From: Mycobacterium gallinarum | GTDB lineage: Bacteria > Actinomycetota > Actinomycetes > Mycobacteriales > Mycobacteriaceae | Length of the DNA stretch: 64,000 nt | Direction: 5' to 3' | NCBI RefSeq assembly: GCF_010726765.1 | Contig: NZ_AP022601.1 | Location: 6,014,001 to 6,078,000, forward strand | Shown: positions 38,690-47,497 of the stretch, piece by piece | How positions within the stretch are numbered: the first letter of the stretch is position 1 | Layout: every line of letters starts with the position of its first letter | Notes under the pieces: generated by a model | What the model was told of the DNA's origin: nothing | What the model saw: the letters and a program-made list of their open reading frames with translations, nothing else | Databases searched by the model: none | Translations under genes and position numbers: made by a program

Positions 38690-39805
38690 GTGGATCCCGA
38701 CCGGCAAGCCGATATCGCAGCACTCGACTCCACCCTGACGACGGTGGAGCGGGTGCTTGACGTCGACGGCCTGCGTGTCCGCATCGAGAAGCTCGAGCAC
38801 GAGGCCTCTGACCCCAACCTGTGGGACGACCAGTCCCGGGCGCAGAAGGTCACCAGTGAGCTGTCCCACACCCAGGGCGAGCTGCGCCGCGTCGAGGAAC
38901 TCCGGCAGCGCCTCGACGACCTGCCCGTGCTCTACGAGATGGCCGCCGAAGAAGAGGGGGCGGGCGCGGCGGAAGCCAAAGCCGAGGCCGACGCCGAACT
39001 CAAGAAGCTGCGCGAGGACCTCGAGGCGATAGAGGTCCGCACACTGCTGTCCGGCGAGTACGACTCGCGTGAGGCGCTGCTGAACATCCGCTCCGGCGCA
39101 GGCGGCGTCGACGCGGCGGACTGGGCCGAGATGTTGATGCGGATGTACGTGCGCTGGGCCGAACAGCACAACTACCCCGTCGAGGTGTTCGATACGTCCT
39201 ACGCCGAAGAGGCGGGCATCAAGAGCGCAACGTTCGCGGTGCACGCGCCGTACGCGTACGGCACCTTGTCGGTGGAGCAGGGCACCCATCGACTGGTGCG
39301 CATCAGCCCGTTCGACAACCAGGGCAGGCGCCAAACGTCTTTCGCCGAAGTGGAAGTGCTGCCCGTCACCGAAACCACCGACCACATAGACATTCCCGAG
39401 GCCGACGTGCGCGTCGACGTCTACCGATCCAGCGGACCGGGCGGCCAATCGGTGAACACCACGGACTCGGCGGTTCGACTCACGCACATCCCGACCGGTA
39501 TCGTGGTCACTTGCCAGAACGAGAAGTCGCAGTTGCAGAACAAGGTCTCGGCAATGCGGGTTCTTCAGGCAAAGTTATTGGAGCGCAAGCGTTTAGAAGA
39601 GCGCGCCGAGATGGACGCCTTGAAGGGCGACGGCGGAAGCTCGTGGGGAAATCAGATGCGCTCCTATGTTTTGCACCCGTATCAAATGGTAAAGGACTTG
39701 CGCACCGAGTACGAGGTCGGTAATCCGGCCGCGGTACTGGACGGTGATATCGACGGATTCCTCGAGGCCGGAATTCGTTGGCGCAATAGACGAGATGACG
39801 AATAG
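38690..39805 (+). CDS. prfB: Peptide chain release factor 2
   Basis: A 371-residue class I release factor. The hydrolysis motif is [20 protein letters not shown] (GGQ at about residues 251-253), and the stop-codon recognition tripeptide SPF occurs in [16 protein letters not shown], which defines RF2 (UGA/UAA). The gene reads straight through in one frame, so there is no programmed +1 frameshift, as is usual in actinobacteria. It heads a dense block with the MscS-like gene (11-bp overlap). Confidence 0.97.
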   Translation: MDPDRQADIAALDSTLTTVERVLDVDGLRVRIEKLEHEASDPNLWDDQSRAQKVTSELSHTQGELRRVEELRQRLDDLPVLYEMAAEEEGAGAAEAKAEADAELKKLREDLEAIEVRTLLSGEYDSREALLNIRSGAGGVDAADWAEMLMRMYVRWAEQHNYPVEVFDTSYAEEAGIKSATFAVHAPYAYGTLSVEQGTHRLVRISPFDNQGRRQTSFAEVEVLPVTETTDHIDIPEADVRVDVYRSSGPGGQSVNTTDSAVRLTHIPTGIVVTCQNEKSQLQNKVSAMRVLQAKLLERKRLEERAEMDALKGDGGSSWGNQMRSYVLHPYQMVKDLRTEYEVGNPAAVLDGDIDGFLEAGIRWRNRRDDE

Positions 39806-40775
39806 CAACCTGATCGCATTCGCCTTGGGAGACCGGTGGACCGGTTTCTGGCAGGGCACCATCGGCGTGTGGATCCTCGAGCGCGGCGTGCCGATCGCGC
39901 TCTACCTGATCGGCGGTCTGCTGGCCGCCAGGTTCATCAACTGGTCGGCGCGGCGAATCGTGAAGCGCATCGACGCCGAGTATCAGGAAAGCGACCAACT
40001 GGTGCGCACCGAGAGTGCCAAGCACCGTCAAGCCGTCGCGTCGGTGATTTCCTGGGTGACGGTCGCGCTGCTCTTCGTCATCGTGATCATGCAGGTGACG
40101 TCGATCCTCGCGATCCCGATCGGCTCGCTCGTCGCGCCGGCTGCGGTGCTGGGCGCCGCGCTCGGCTTCGGCGCTCAACGCGTCGTCCAGGATCTGCTGT
40201 CGGGGTTCTTCATCATCACCGAGAAGCAGTACGGCTTCGGTGACCTGGTGTCGCTCACCGTCGCCGGTATCGCGCTGCCCGCGGAGGGCACCGTGGAGGA
40301 CGTCACGCTTCGCGTCACCAAGCTGCGCTCCAGCGAGGGCGAGATGTTCACCATCCCCAACGGTCAAATCGTCAAGACGATCAACCTCTCCAAGGACTGG
40401 GCGCGCGCCGTCATCGACATCCCGGTGCCGACGTCGGCGGACCTCAACGTCGTCAACGATCTGCTCCACGGGGTCGCTGAAAAGGCGATGGAGGATCCCA
40501 GCCTGAGCGCGCTCCTCCTCGACGCGCCTCAGCTGATGGGTGTGGAGAGCATCGAACTGGACACCGTCAATCTGCGGATGGTGGCCCGCACCTTGCCGGG
40601 CAAGCAATTCGAGGTGGGACGCCGCATACGTGTGCTGGTTGTCCGTGCGCTGCGGCGTGCTGGGATCGCGTCGCCCGCCGAAGGCGCGAAGCCGATGGTG
40701 GAGGCCATCGTGCATCCGGCGACGACCGGCGGTGCGGAGGGCGAAACGCAGGGTCCGCCGGAGGACCGCAAATGA
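39795..40775 (+). CDS. MscS-family mechanosensitive ion channel
   Basis: A 326-residue membrane protein. N-terminal helices ([23 protein letters not shown] and [18 protein letters not shown]) precede the pore-lining TM3 and beta domain, [38 protein letters not shown], the core MscS motif. The C-terminal domain is alpha/beta with a hydrophilic tail. ATG 39795 overlaps the prfB coding end by 11 bp. It corresponds in position to M. tuberculosis Rv3104c. Expected role: release of osmolytes on hypo-osmotic shock. Confidence 0.88.
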   Translation: MTNSNLIAFALGDRWTGFWQGTIGVWILERGVPIALYLIGGLLAARFINWSARRIVKRIDAEYQESDQLVRTESAKHRQAVASVISWVTVALLFVIVIMQVTSILAIPIGSLVAPAAVLGAALGFGAQRVVQDLLSGFFIITEKQYGFGDLVSLTVAGIALPAEGTVEDVTLRVTKLRSSEGEMFTIPNGQIVKTINLSKDWARAVIDIPVPTSADLNVVNDLLHGVAEKAMEDPSLSALLLDAPQLMGVESIELDTVNLRMVARTLPGKQFEVGRRIRVLVVRALRRAGIASPAEGAKPMVEAIVHPATTGGAEGETQGPPEDRK

Positions 40776-41236
40776 CATCGTGGTTGAAGGTCAAGCTCGG
40801 GGGCCGGATCCGGGTCTCGACCGCGGTACTCATCGTCGCGTTCTTCGCGCTGTTCTGGGTGTATCACAACGTCGAACCCGCTCCGAAGCCCGAGCCGCCC
40901 GCGCCTGCGGTCGTGCCGCCCGGCTTCGTGCCCGACCCCAACTACACGTGGGTGCCACGCACCAACGTGCGACGGCCCAAGGAGACTTCCGAGTCCACGA
41001 CCGCCACCACAACGACCACGACACCGACCACCACCAGCCCGACGGATACCACCAGTCCGACGTCACCGACCTCACCGACGACGACCACCCCGACCACGCC
41101 TACGACCACCGTCGTGGATCCCGACGGATTCGGGCCGCTGCCACCGACGACCCAGACGATCGTCACACCGACTCAGGTGAGCCCGGCACCGGCCGCGCCG
41201 GGCCCAGCCCCGGCGACCACGGCTCCGCAGAGCTAG
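40772..41236 (+). CDS. Membrane-anchored Thr/Pro-rich protein (Rv3103c-like)
   Basis: A 154-residue protein: a short basic N-terminus, one transmembrane helix (VSTAVLIVAFFALFWVYHNV), then about 115 residues of low-complexity Pro/Thr/Ser sequence with repeated TTT/TSPT tracts, likely extracytoplasmic and perhaps O-mannosylated. The ATG overlaps the upstream stop (ATGA). Position just before ftsE-ftsX equals the proline-rich Rv3103c, so a cell-wall-spanning or division-associated role is conceivable, but nothing in the sequence proves it. Confidence 0.75.
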   Translation: MTSWLKVKLGGRIRVSTAVLIVAFFALFWVYHNVEPAPKPEPPAPAVVPPGFVPDPNYTWVPRTNVRRPKETSESTTATTTTTTPTTTSPTDTTSPTSPTSPTTTTPTTPTTTVVDPDGFGPLPPTTQTIVTPTQVSPAPAAPGPAPATTAPQS

Positions 41237-41255
41237 GCCCTCGGACAGACACCGC

Positions 41256-41261
41256 TACACT
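41256..41261 (+). promoter_or_regulatory. Candidate -10 box of ftsE (leaderless)
   Basis: TACACT, 8 bases before GTG 41270, has the same TAnnnT-N8-GTG layout as prfB. It suggests a separate leaderless promoter for ftsE-ftsX-smpB within the block. Confidence 0.5.
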
Positions 41262-41269
41262 GGCGTGCC

Positions 41270-41962
41270 GTGATGATCACCCTTGACCATGTCTCCAAGA
41301 TGTATAAGTCGTCGGCGCGGCCCGCGCTCGACAATGTGTCGGTCAAGATCGACAAGGGTGAGTTCGTCTTCCTCATCGGCCCGTCAGGTTCGGGCAAGTC
41401 CACCTTCATGCGGTTGTTGCTCGCCGAGGAGACTCCCTCCTCAGGCGACATCCGAGTGTCGAAATTTCACGTCAACAAGCTGGCCGGTCGCCACATCCCG
41501 GACCTGCGGCAGGTGCTGGGCTGCGTCTTCCAAGACTTCCGGCTGTTGCAGCAGAAGACGGTGTTCGAGAACGTCGCCTTCGCGCTGGAGGTCATCGGGA
41601 AGCGCTCAGAGGTGATCAACCGTGTGGTGCCCGATGTCTTGGAGATGGTCGGCCTGTCCGGCAAGGCCAACCGGCTGCCGACCGAGCTGTCCGGTGGTGA
41701 ACAGCAGCGGGTGGCGATCGCCCGGGCGTTCGTCAACCGGCCGCTGGTGCTGCTTGCCGACGAGCCGACCGGCAACCTCGACCCTGAGACCAGCAAGGAC
41801 ATCATGGACCTACTCGAGCGCATCAACCGCACCGGGACGACGGTGGTGATGGCAACCCACGACCACCACATCGTCGACTCGATGCGGCAGCGTGTCGTGG
41901 AGTTGGAATTGGGCAGGCTGGTTCGCGATGAGCAGCGCGGCGTCTACGGAATGGATCGCTAG
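41270..41962 (+). CDS. ftsE: Cell-division ATP-binding protein FtsE
   Basis: A 230-residue ABC ATPase. Walker A is [16 protein letters not shown], the Q-loop is in [11 protein letters not shown], the signature is [17 protein letters not shown], Walker B is [12 protein letters not shown], and the H-loop is in [12 protein letters not shown]. With FtsX it forms the divisome transporter-like complex that activates septal peptidoglycan hydrolases (RipC in mycobacteria) rather than moving a substrate. The start is GTG 41270 or ATG 41273. The stop shares one base with the ftsX GTG. Confidence 0.97.
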   Translation: MMITLDHVSKMYKSSARPALDNVSVKIDKGEFVFLIGPSGSGKSTFMRLLLAEETPSSGDIRVSKFHVNKLAGRHIPDLRQVLGCVFQDFRLLQQKTVFENVAFALEVIGKRSEVINRVVPDVLEMVGLSGKANRLPTELSGGEQQRVAIARAFVNRPLVLLADEPTGNLDPETSKDIMDLLERINRTGTTVVMATHDHHIVDSMRQRVVELELGRLVRDEQRGVYGMDR

Positions 41963-42858
41963 TGCGCTTCGGATTCCTCATCAATGAGGTCCTCACCGGT
42001 TTTCGTCGCAATGTGACGATGACTATCGCGATGATCCTCACCACGGCGATCTCGATCGGCCTGTTCGGCGGCGGCCTGTTGGTGGTGCGGCTGGCCGACC
42101 AGTCGCGCGACATCTACCTGGATCGCGTCGAGAGCCAGGTCTTTCTGACCAACGACGTCTCCGCCAACGACCCCACGTGTGACGCAGATCCGTGCAAGGC
42201 GCTGCGTCAGCAGATCGAGGACCGCGACGATGTGCGCTCGGTGCGCTTCCTCAACCGCGAAGAGGCGTACGCCGACGCTGTGAAGAAGTTCCCGGAATTC
42301 AAGGAATTCGCCGGACAGGATGCGTTCCCGTCGTCGTTCATCGTCAAGCTCGACGACCCTGAACAGCATCAGAAGTTCGACGAGGCGATGGCCGGCCAGC
42401 CCGGGGTGCAGCAGGTGCTCAACCAGAAGGTGTTGATCGACCGGCTGTTCGCCGTCCTCGACGGCGTCAGGAACGCGGCGTTCGCGGTGGCCTTTGTACA
42501 GGCGATCGGAGCAATTCTCCTGATAGCCAACATGGTTCAAGTCGCCGCCTACACCCGGCGAACAGAGATCGGCATCATGCGACTCGTCGGCGCCAGCCGG
42601 TGGTACACACAGCTGCCGTTCCTGGTCGAAGCGATGCTGGCGGCGTTCGTCGGTGTGGTGATCGCGATCGTCGGGCTCATTCTGGTTCGCGCCTTGTTCC
42701 TGGAAAGCGCTCTCGACCAGTTCTATCGGGCCAATTTGATCGCCAAGGTGGACTACGCGGACGTGTTGTACTTCAGTGCGCCCTGGATGTTGTTCCTCGG
42801 TCTGGCGATGTCGGGCGTCACCGCGTATGTCACGCTGCGGCTGTACGTCCGAAGATAG
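41962..42858 (+). CDS. ftsX: Cell-division protein FtsX
   Basis: A 298-residue membrane protein with four transmembrane helices. The N-terminal helix ([20 protein letters not shown]) is followed by a large extracellular loop containing two cysteines (CDADPC) as in mycobacterial FtsX, then three C-terminal helices around [22 protein letters not shown], the FtsE-coupling region. The external loop recruits cell-wall hydrolases. It is directly coupled to ftsE. Confidence 0.97.
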   Translation: MRFGFLINEVLTGFRRNVTMTIAMILTTAISIGLFGGGLLVVRLADQSRDIYLDRVESQVFLTNDVSANDPTCDADPCKALRQQIEDRDDVRSVRFLNREEAYADAVKKFPEFKEFAGQDAFPSSFIVKLDDPEQHQKFDEAMAGQPGVQQVLNQKVLIDRLFAVLDGVRNAAFAVAFVQAIGAILLIANMVQVAAYTRRTEIGIMRLVGASRWYTQLPFLVEAMLAAFVGVVIAIVGLILVRALFLESALDQFYRANLIAKVDYADVLYFSAPWMLFLGLAMSGVTAYVTLRLYVRR

Positions 42859-42860
42859 CC

Positions 42861-43355
42861 ATGGCGAAAAAAGCTGACCCGACACGGTCTGCCAACAACA
42901 AGGTCGTCGCCACGAATCGTAGAGCGCGGCACAACTATTCGGTGCTCGAGACGTTCGAGGCCGGAGTGCAGTTGGTGGGTACCGAGGTGAAGAGCCTGCG
43001 GGACGGGCAGGCATCGCTGGCCGACTCGTTCGCCACGATCGACGACGGTGAGGTGTGGCTGCGCAACCTGCACATCCCGGAGTATCACCACGGCAGCTGG
43101 ACCAACCACACGCCGCGGCGCAATCGTAAGTTGTTGTTGCACCGCAGCCAGATTGACAATCTGATCGGCCGGATCCGCGACGGCAACCTCACTCTGGTGC
43201 CGCTGTCGCTCTACTTCTCCGACGGCAAGGTCAAGGTCGAGTTGGCGCTGGCACGGGGTAAGGAAGCCCGCGACAAGCGGCAGGACATGGCGAAGCGCGA
43301 CGCGCAGCGGGAGATCACCCGGGAGCTCGGCCGCCGGGCCAAGGGCATGACCTGA
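42861..43355 (+). CDS. smpB: SsrA-binding protein SmpB
   Basis: A 164-residue protein with the SmpB OB-fold. It contains [33 protein letters not shown] and the basic C-terminal tail [30 protein letters not shown], which occupies the empty mRNA channel during trans-translation. It begins 2 bp after ftsX. Its RNA partner ssrA is at 56684 on the same strand. The stop overlaps the proposed CTG start of the EamA gene. Confidence 0.97.
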   Translation: MAKKADPTRSANNKVVATNRRARHNYSVLETFEAGVQLVGTEVKSLRDGQASLADSFATIDDGEVWLRNLHIPEYHHGSWTNHTPRRNRKLLLHRSQIDNLIGRIRDGNLTLVPLSLYFSDGKVKVELALARGKEARDKRQDMAKRDAQREITRELGRRAKGMT

Positions 43356-44230
43356 TCAGCTTCGTCACCGCGCTGATCGCGGCGTTCGGTTACGGCGTAA
43401 GCGATTTCGTGGGAGGTATCGCCTCACGCCGGGTCGCCGCGCTGCGCGTGGTGGTGATCTCCTACCCGGTCGCGTTGATCCTGTTGACGGTGATCGCCAT
43501 ACCGGTCGGGGGAGTGGTCTCGACCCCGGCCGTGGTGTGGGGGCTGGCCTCCGGTGTCGCGCAGGCGTTCGGCGTCTGGTGGTTCTACGCCGCTTTGGGC
43601 GCGGGTCCGATCTCCGTTGTGTCACCCCTCACTGCGATCCTGGTCGCGGGCATCCCCGTTGGAGTCGGCCTGGCACTCGGTGAGCGTCCGGGTCCGTTGG
43701 CCGCCGTCGGTGTCGTTGTGGCGTTGGTGGCGGTGGTGCTCGTCAGCCGGGATGCCACCGATGAGCCGCTTGCGCGAAGAGCGACAGATACCGACGAGGA
43801 CGACACGCGGCACAGGTTCACCGTGAAGGTCGCGTGGTTGACGGTGGGTTCCGGCGTAGCGTTCGGCATGAATTTCGTCCTGCTCGACCAAGTGCCGGTC
43901 GATGCCAAGCTGTGGCCGCTGGTGTTCGGCAGGCTCGCCGCCACAGCGATCGTGCTGCTGGCAGCGGTGCTCACCGCGAACCTGACCATTGAACGGGGTG
44001 TGCCGTTGCGGCTTGCGCTCACAGCGGCGGCGCTCGACACCGTCGCCAACGTCGCTACGTTGCTCGCACTGCAGTCCGGCATGCTGTCGTTGGCGGGGGT
44101 GCTGATCGCGCTGTATCCGGCCGCGACCGTGGTGTTGGCGATTGTCGTGCTGCGCGAGCGGGTGACCCGCTGGCAGGCGGTCGGCATGGCGTTGGCGTTG
44201 GCGGCCGTCGCGATGATCGCGGCGGGCTAA
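43352..44230 (+). CDS. EamA/DMT-family transporter, apparent CTG start
   Basis: A ten-helix drug/metabolite transporter (two EamA repeats) of about 292 residues. The first helix, [21 protein letters not shown], is encoded in frame upstream of the first conventional start (GTG 43409), and a start there would delete that helix. Between the in-frame stop at 43259 and GTG 43409 there is no ATG, GTG or TTG. CTG at 43352, overlapping the smpB TGA as CTGA, is the best start and keeps the coupling pattern of this region. Substrate unknown. Confidence 0.8.
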   Translation: MISFVTALIAAFGYGVSDFVGGIASRRVAALRVVVISYPVALILLTVIAIPVGGVVSTPAVVWGLASGVAQAFGVWWFYAALGAGPISVVSPLTAILVAGIPVGVGLALGERPGPLAAVGVVVALVAVVLVSRDATDEPLARRATDTDEDDTRHRFTVKVAWLTVGSGVAFGMNFVLLDQVPVDAKLWPLVFGRLAATAIVLLAAVLTANLTIERGVPLRLALTAAALDTVANVATLLALQSGMLSLAGVLIALYPAATVVLAIVVLRERVTRWQAVGMALALAAVAMIAAG

Positions 44231-44296
44231 CCGATGTATGCAGTTTGCTCAGGTAGGGCATCATTGCATCCAGGTTTCGCGAGATAGCGGGATGAA

Positions 44297-46582
44297 ATGA
44301 ACCGGGTGTCGGTGACGAACGGCCAGTTGCGCCTCGGACTGTTTGCCGGCGTCCTGGTGCTGCTGTGTGTCAACGCGTTGGCACTGTGGGGCGAGGCCAC
44401 AGCGCGGCAGGTGCATTTCGCGCTCCAGACAATCGCGGGCATGGCGGCGTTGGTGTGTGCATTGACGGTGGCGTGGCGGGTGACCGGCCATGCGCGAACG
44501 TGGCGTCTGCTCGGTGTCGCAACCATCCTGTGCCACCTGGTCGGTGATGTGATCTGGTGGTCGAGCCGCGCAACTGCAGGCGGCACTGCACCGTGGCCGG
44601 CCGTCGTCGCGTATTTCGTCTCGGCTTCCTTGGCCCTGGCAGCGCTCGGCGTGCTCGCATCGGTTGGAGTCGGCATAGCTCCACCTCGCCGCGGTCCGAT
44701 GCGCATCGCCCGCGTGGTCAACGGAATCGACGGGTTGGTAGCAGCCATAGCGTTTGTGACGCTCGCGATGATCGCTGGAGTCGGCGCTCTCAAAGGCGCT
44801 GCCTTACCCCGATCCGGTAACACGGCGGTGGTGATCACATACACCGCGTTCCAAGTGGTGGTGGTCGTGTCGGCGGTGCTGATCGCGATGCTGTATCGGA
44901 CCGATCGGCCCTATCGTGCGAACGTCCTTCTGCTCGCCGCCGGCTCATTGATGCTGATCAGCTCCGACCGTGTGGTCGCATATCTGCGAACGGTCGGATT
45001 CGAACGCGGCGATCTGTGGGGCGGCATCGGGTTCGTCCTGGGCTTGTTGCTGATCGCATACGGGATGCTGGAGCTGAAACAACCACCGGTCCCGGCCATC
45101 GACCGCGACGCCATGGACTGGCTGAGGGTCCTACTGCCGTATCTCGGATTCGTGGGCACTGCGGTGTTGTTCGGGTTTCACGTGATGATCGGGCAGCGGC
45201 TGAGTTTACCCGTCGTCTGCGGGGCCCTGGTCATGGTCGCGCTCGTCGCGGCCCGCCAGCTCATCGAGGTGCGGTCACAATGGAACCTGACCAGGCGCCT
45301 TTACGAAGCCCAGCGCAGACTGGCCCACCAGGTGTACCACGACGCATTGACTGGTCTGCCTAACCGGCTGATGTTCACCGAACGTCTCGACGAGGCGATG
45401 CTGGATGGCCGGTTTGTTTTGATCTTCATCGACCTCGATGACTTCAAAGAGGTGAACGACCGCTTCGGGCACGCGGCGGGCGACGACCTACTGCGCGCGA
45501 TAGCGGAGCGCCTTGAACGGTGTGTCCGCGACACCGACACGCTGGCGCGGATCGGCGGCGACGAGTTCGCGATTTTGATCGACGGCGAGGTGGAACAGCT
45601 GGAGGGCGCGGCCGAACGTCTGCGGGTCGCACTGCGCGATCCATTTGCGCTGCACGGTACTTCGGTGCGAGTCAAGGCCAGTATGGGCCTGGTCAGGCCC
45701 GGAACCGAGGGCGTGGCGCAGACGTCCGACGATCTGCTGAGGCAGGCCGACATCTCGATGTATGCCGGCAAGCGGCTCGGCAAGGACACCGCCGTGGTCT
45801 ATCAACCGTCTTCGGGTTCGACCATCGATTTTCCGACGGCACTGCGGAATGCCGACGGCGAGGCCCCGCCCGGCTTCCGGCTCGTCTATCAAGTGGTGGT
45901 GCAGTTGCCCGAGGGCAACCCGGTCGCCGTCGAAGCTCTGGCCAGGTGGACCACACCGACCGGAATCGAGATATCACCCGAGACGTTCGTTGCCGCGGCG
46001 GAGGCGGCGGGGCTGGCGGCAGACCTCGATGCGCTGGTACTCGACACCGCATGTCGTGACGTTCAGCAGGCAGGCCTGGACCTCGACATCCACGTGAACA
46101 TCGGCGCGGGCCGGCTGGGTAACCCCACCTTCGAGCAGCAGGTGCGACTCGCGCTGACGCGACATCACCTCCCGCCGAACCGCCTGGTCGTGGAGATCAC
46201 CGAGACGCTGCCCATCGTCGACCTCGCCCAGGCTGCGGCGCAGATCAAACGACTGAATGCGCTCGGTGTGAAGGTGGCGCTGGACGACTTCGGTGCGGGG
46301 TTCAATTCGCTGATGTACATGCACGCCCTGCCGGTGCAGATCGTCAAGCTGGACCGCGGCCTGGCCACCGCCGATCAGGCACGGGACCTGACGCTGTACC
46401 GCTCGGTCATCGGACTGTGCGACGAGCTCGGATTGACCGTGATCGTCGAGGGCATCGAGTCTGCCGCGCAGTCCGACGCGGTGTACCGCGCGGGTGGCCG
46501 CCTGGCCCAGGGCCATTTGTACGGGTATCCGGTGCCGATATCCGAACTGAGCGTGACGCCGGCGCGCGTCGGGCGGGTCTGA
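44297..46582 (+). CDS. Membrane GGDEF-EAL cyclic-di-GMP turnover protein
   Basis: A 761-residue protein. The N-terminal about 330 residues form roughly ten hydrophobic helices of unassigned sensor type. A GGDEF domain follows (FIDLDDFKEVNDRFGHAAGD and ARIGGDEFAIL, active-site GGDEF at about residues 421-425), then an EAL domain (VAVEALARWTTP, HVNIGAGRL, VVEITET, VALDDFGAGFNSL, IVKLDRG, VIVEGIE, AQGHLYG). Catalytic residues of both domains are intact, so it may both make and break c-di-GMP. It is monocistronic, with a 66-bp upstream gap. Confidence 0.93.
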   Translation: MNRVSVTNGQLRLGLFAGVLVLLCVNALALWGEATARQVHFALQTIAGMAALVCALTVAWRVTGHARTWRLLGVATILCHLVGDVIWWSSRATAGGTAPWPAVVAYFVSASLALAALGVLASVGVGIAPPRRGPMRIARVVNGIDGLVAAIAFVTLAMIAGVGALKGAALPRSGNTAVVITYTAFQVVVVVSAVLIAMLYRTDRPYRANVLLLAAGSLMLISSDRVVAYLRTVGFERGDLWGGIGFVLGLLLIAYGMLELKQPPVPAIDRDAMDWLRVLLPYLGFVGTAVLFGFHVMIGQRLSLPVVCGALVMVALVAARQLIEVRSQWNLTRRLYEAQRRLAHQVYHDALTGLPNRLMFTERLDEAMLDGRFVLIFIDLDDFKEVNDRFGHAAGDDLLRAIAERLERCVRDTDTLARIGGDEFAILIDGEVEQLEGAAERLRVALRDPFALHGTSVRVKASMGLVRPGTEGVAQTSDDLLRQADISMYAGKRLGKDTAVVYQPSSGSTIDFPTALRNADGEAPPGFRLVYQVVVQLPEGNPVAVEALARWTTPTGIEISPETFVAAAEAAGLAADLDALVLDTACRDVQQAGLDLDIHVNIGAGRLGNPTFEQQVRLALTRHHLPPNRLVVEITETLPIVDLAQAAAQIKRLNALGVKVALDDFGAGFNSLMYMHALPVQIVKLDRGLATADQARDLTLYRSVIGLCDELGLTVIVEGIESAAQSDAVYRAGGRLAQGHLYGYPVPISELSVTPARVGRV

Positions 46583-46603
46583 GTTCTGACGACGCGATTT
46601 CCG

Positions 46604-46662
46604 CGAGCGGCCGTGTTTGCCCCGCGACACGCCGCCAACTGCGTGCATTTTGGGGCCGCTCG
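46604..46662. terminator. Hairpin between convergent GGDEF-EAL and MerR genes
   Basis: CGAGCGGCC (46604-46612) and GGCCGCTCG (46654-46662) are perfect 9-bp complementary arms around a 41-nt loop in the convergent gap. Probable bidirectional transcription stop; there is no U-tract. Confidence 0.4.
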
Positions 46663-46679
46663 TCGCGGACCGAGCGTGT

Positions 46680-47444
46680 TCATCCGCGTGGATGATCCTC
46701 TCGCGCACTGAGATTGCGCACGATCTCGCCCGCCCTGCGCAGCACGTCCAACTGTGCCGGGTTGTACAGGTCGACCATTGCGGCACCGATCGCCTCCTCG
46801 GCGAATCGTTCTCCTCGCGGTGCATCCGAGCGGAACTCCGCGAGTTCGGGGTGCGCGTCGTTGATCGCCCGGATGTAGGGGGCGAGTCGTTCGGCGAGGT
46901 CGCGACGGGTCGCCTCGTCGGCCTCGGCAGGCAGATTGTCTAGTTCGGTCGCCGCGGGGTCATCCGGTGTCTCACGGATCATGTCCGCGTAGGTTCGCCT
47001 GCCGCGCGGTCCCAGCACACGGCTCAGCACGACGACGAGTTTGCGATCGGCGTCGGTCATCTTCGCCGCGGTGTCTGGCGCTACGAAGTCGGGGGGCAGA
47101 TCCGTCGGCGCCGCGTGCTCCAGCAGCTCGCGGAGTTCGTCGCGGGCGCGCTGCAGGCGGTCGATCGTCTCGGTCAGTTCGGCGTCCAGCTCGCGCAGCG
47201 CCTGTTCGGGATGATCGTCGGATTCGCCCATCGCGGCGATCTGGGGGAGGGAGAAGCCGAGGTCGGTCAGCCGTTTGATGCGCACCAACCGGACGAGGTG
47301 CGCGACGCCATACTGCTTGTAGCCGTTGCTGCGACGTTCCGGCTCGGGCAGCAGGCCTATCTGGTGGTAGTGCCGCACCGCCCGCAGGCTGGTGCCGGCG
47401 AGTTCGGCGACTTCCCGGGTGCTCCACGCCACGGGTTCCATCAT
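46680..47444 (-). CDS. MerR-family transcriptional regulator
   Basis: A 254-residue MerR regulator. The winged HTH is STREVAELAGTSLRAVRHYHQIGLLPEPERRSNGYKQYG, with a following RIKRLTDLGFSLPQIAAM. A coiled-coil dimer helix and an alpha-helical C-terminal ligand domain of TipAS-like length follow. It is divergent from the S9 peptidase gene. The shared gap contains a TTGACT element with a 19-bp spacer, typical for MerR control. Confidence 0.88.
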   Translation of the reverse strand: MMEPVAWSTREVAELAGTSLRAVRHYHQIGLLPEPERRSNGYKQYGVAHLVRLVRIKRLTDLGFSLPQIAAMGESDDHPEQALRELDAELTETIDRLQRARDELRELLEHAAPTDLPPDFVAPDTAAKMTDADRKLVVVLSRVLGPRGRRTYADMIRETPDDPAATELDNLPAEADEATRRDLAERLAPYIRAINDAHPELAEFRSDAPRGERFAEEAIGAAMVDLYNPAQLDVLRRAGEIVRNLSAREDHPRG

Positions 47445-47460
47445 GGTTGATCAGCGCGAG

Positions 47461-47491
47461 TTGACTATGCCGTTACGTCCGAGTGTGCGAT
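47461..47491 (+). promoter_or_regulatory. MerR-type promoter between merR-like gene and S9 peptidase
   Basis: TTGACT (47461-47466), a 19-bp spacer, TGCGAT (47486-47491), then 6 bases to ATG 47498. The spacer begins with a weak GAC...GTC dyad (47463-47479). The overlong spacer plus a divergent MerR gene suggests activation by DNA untwisting, and the geometry implies a leaderless mRNA. Confidence 0.4.
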
Positions 47492-47497
47492 GGAGAC

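Noticed and set aside
38690..38780. Programmed +1 frameshift in prfB
   Set aside because: The gene is continuous from GTG 38690 with no internal UGA; no shift is needed.
40990..41110. Thr-codon-rich stretch considered as a tandem DNA repeat
   Set aside because: Irregular spacing; it is explained by low-complexity Thr/Pro coding sequence.
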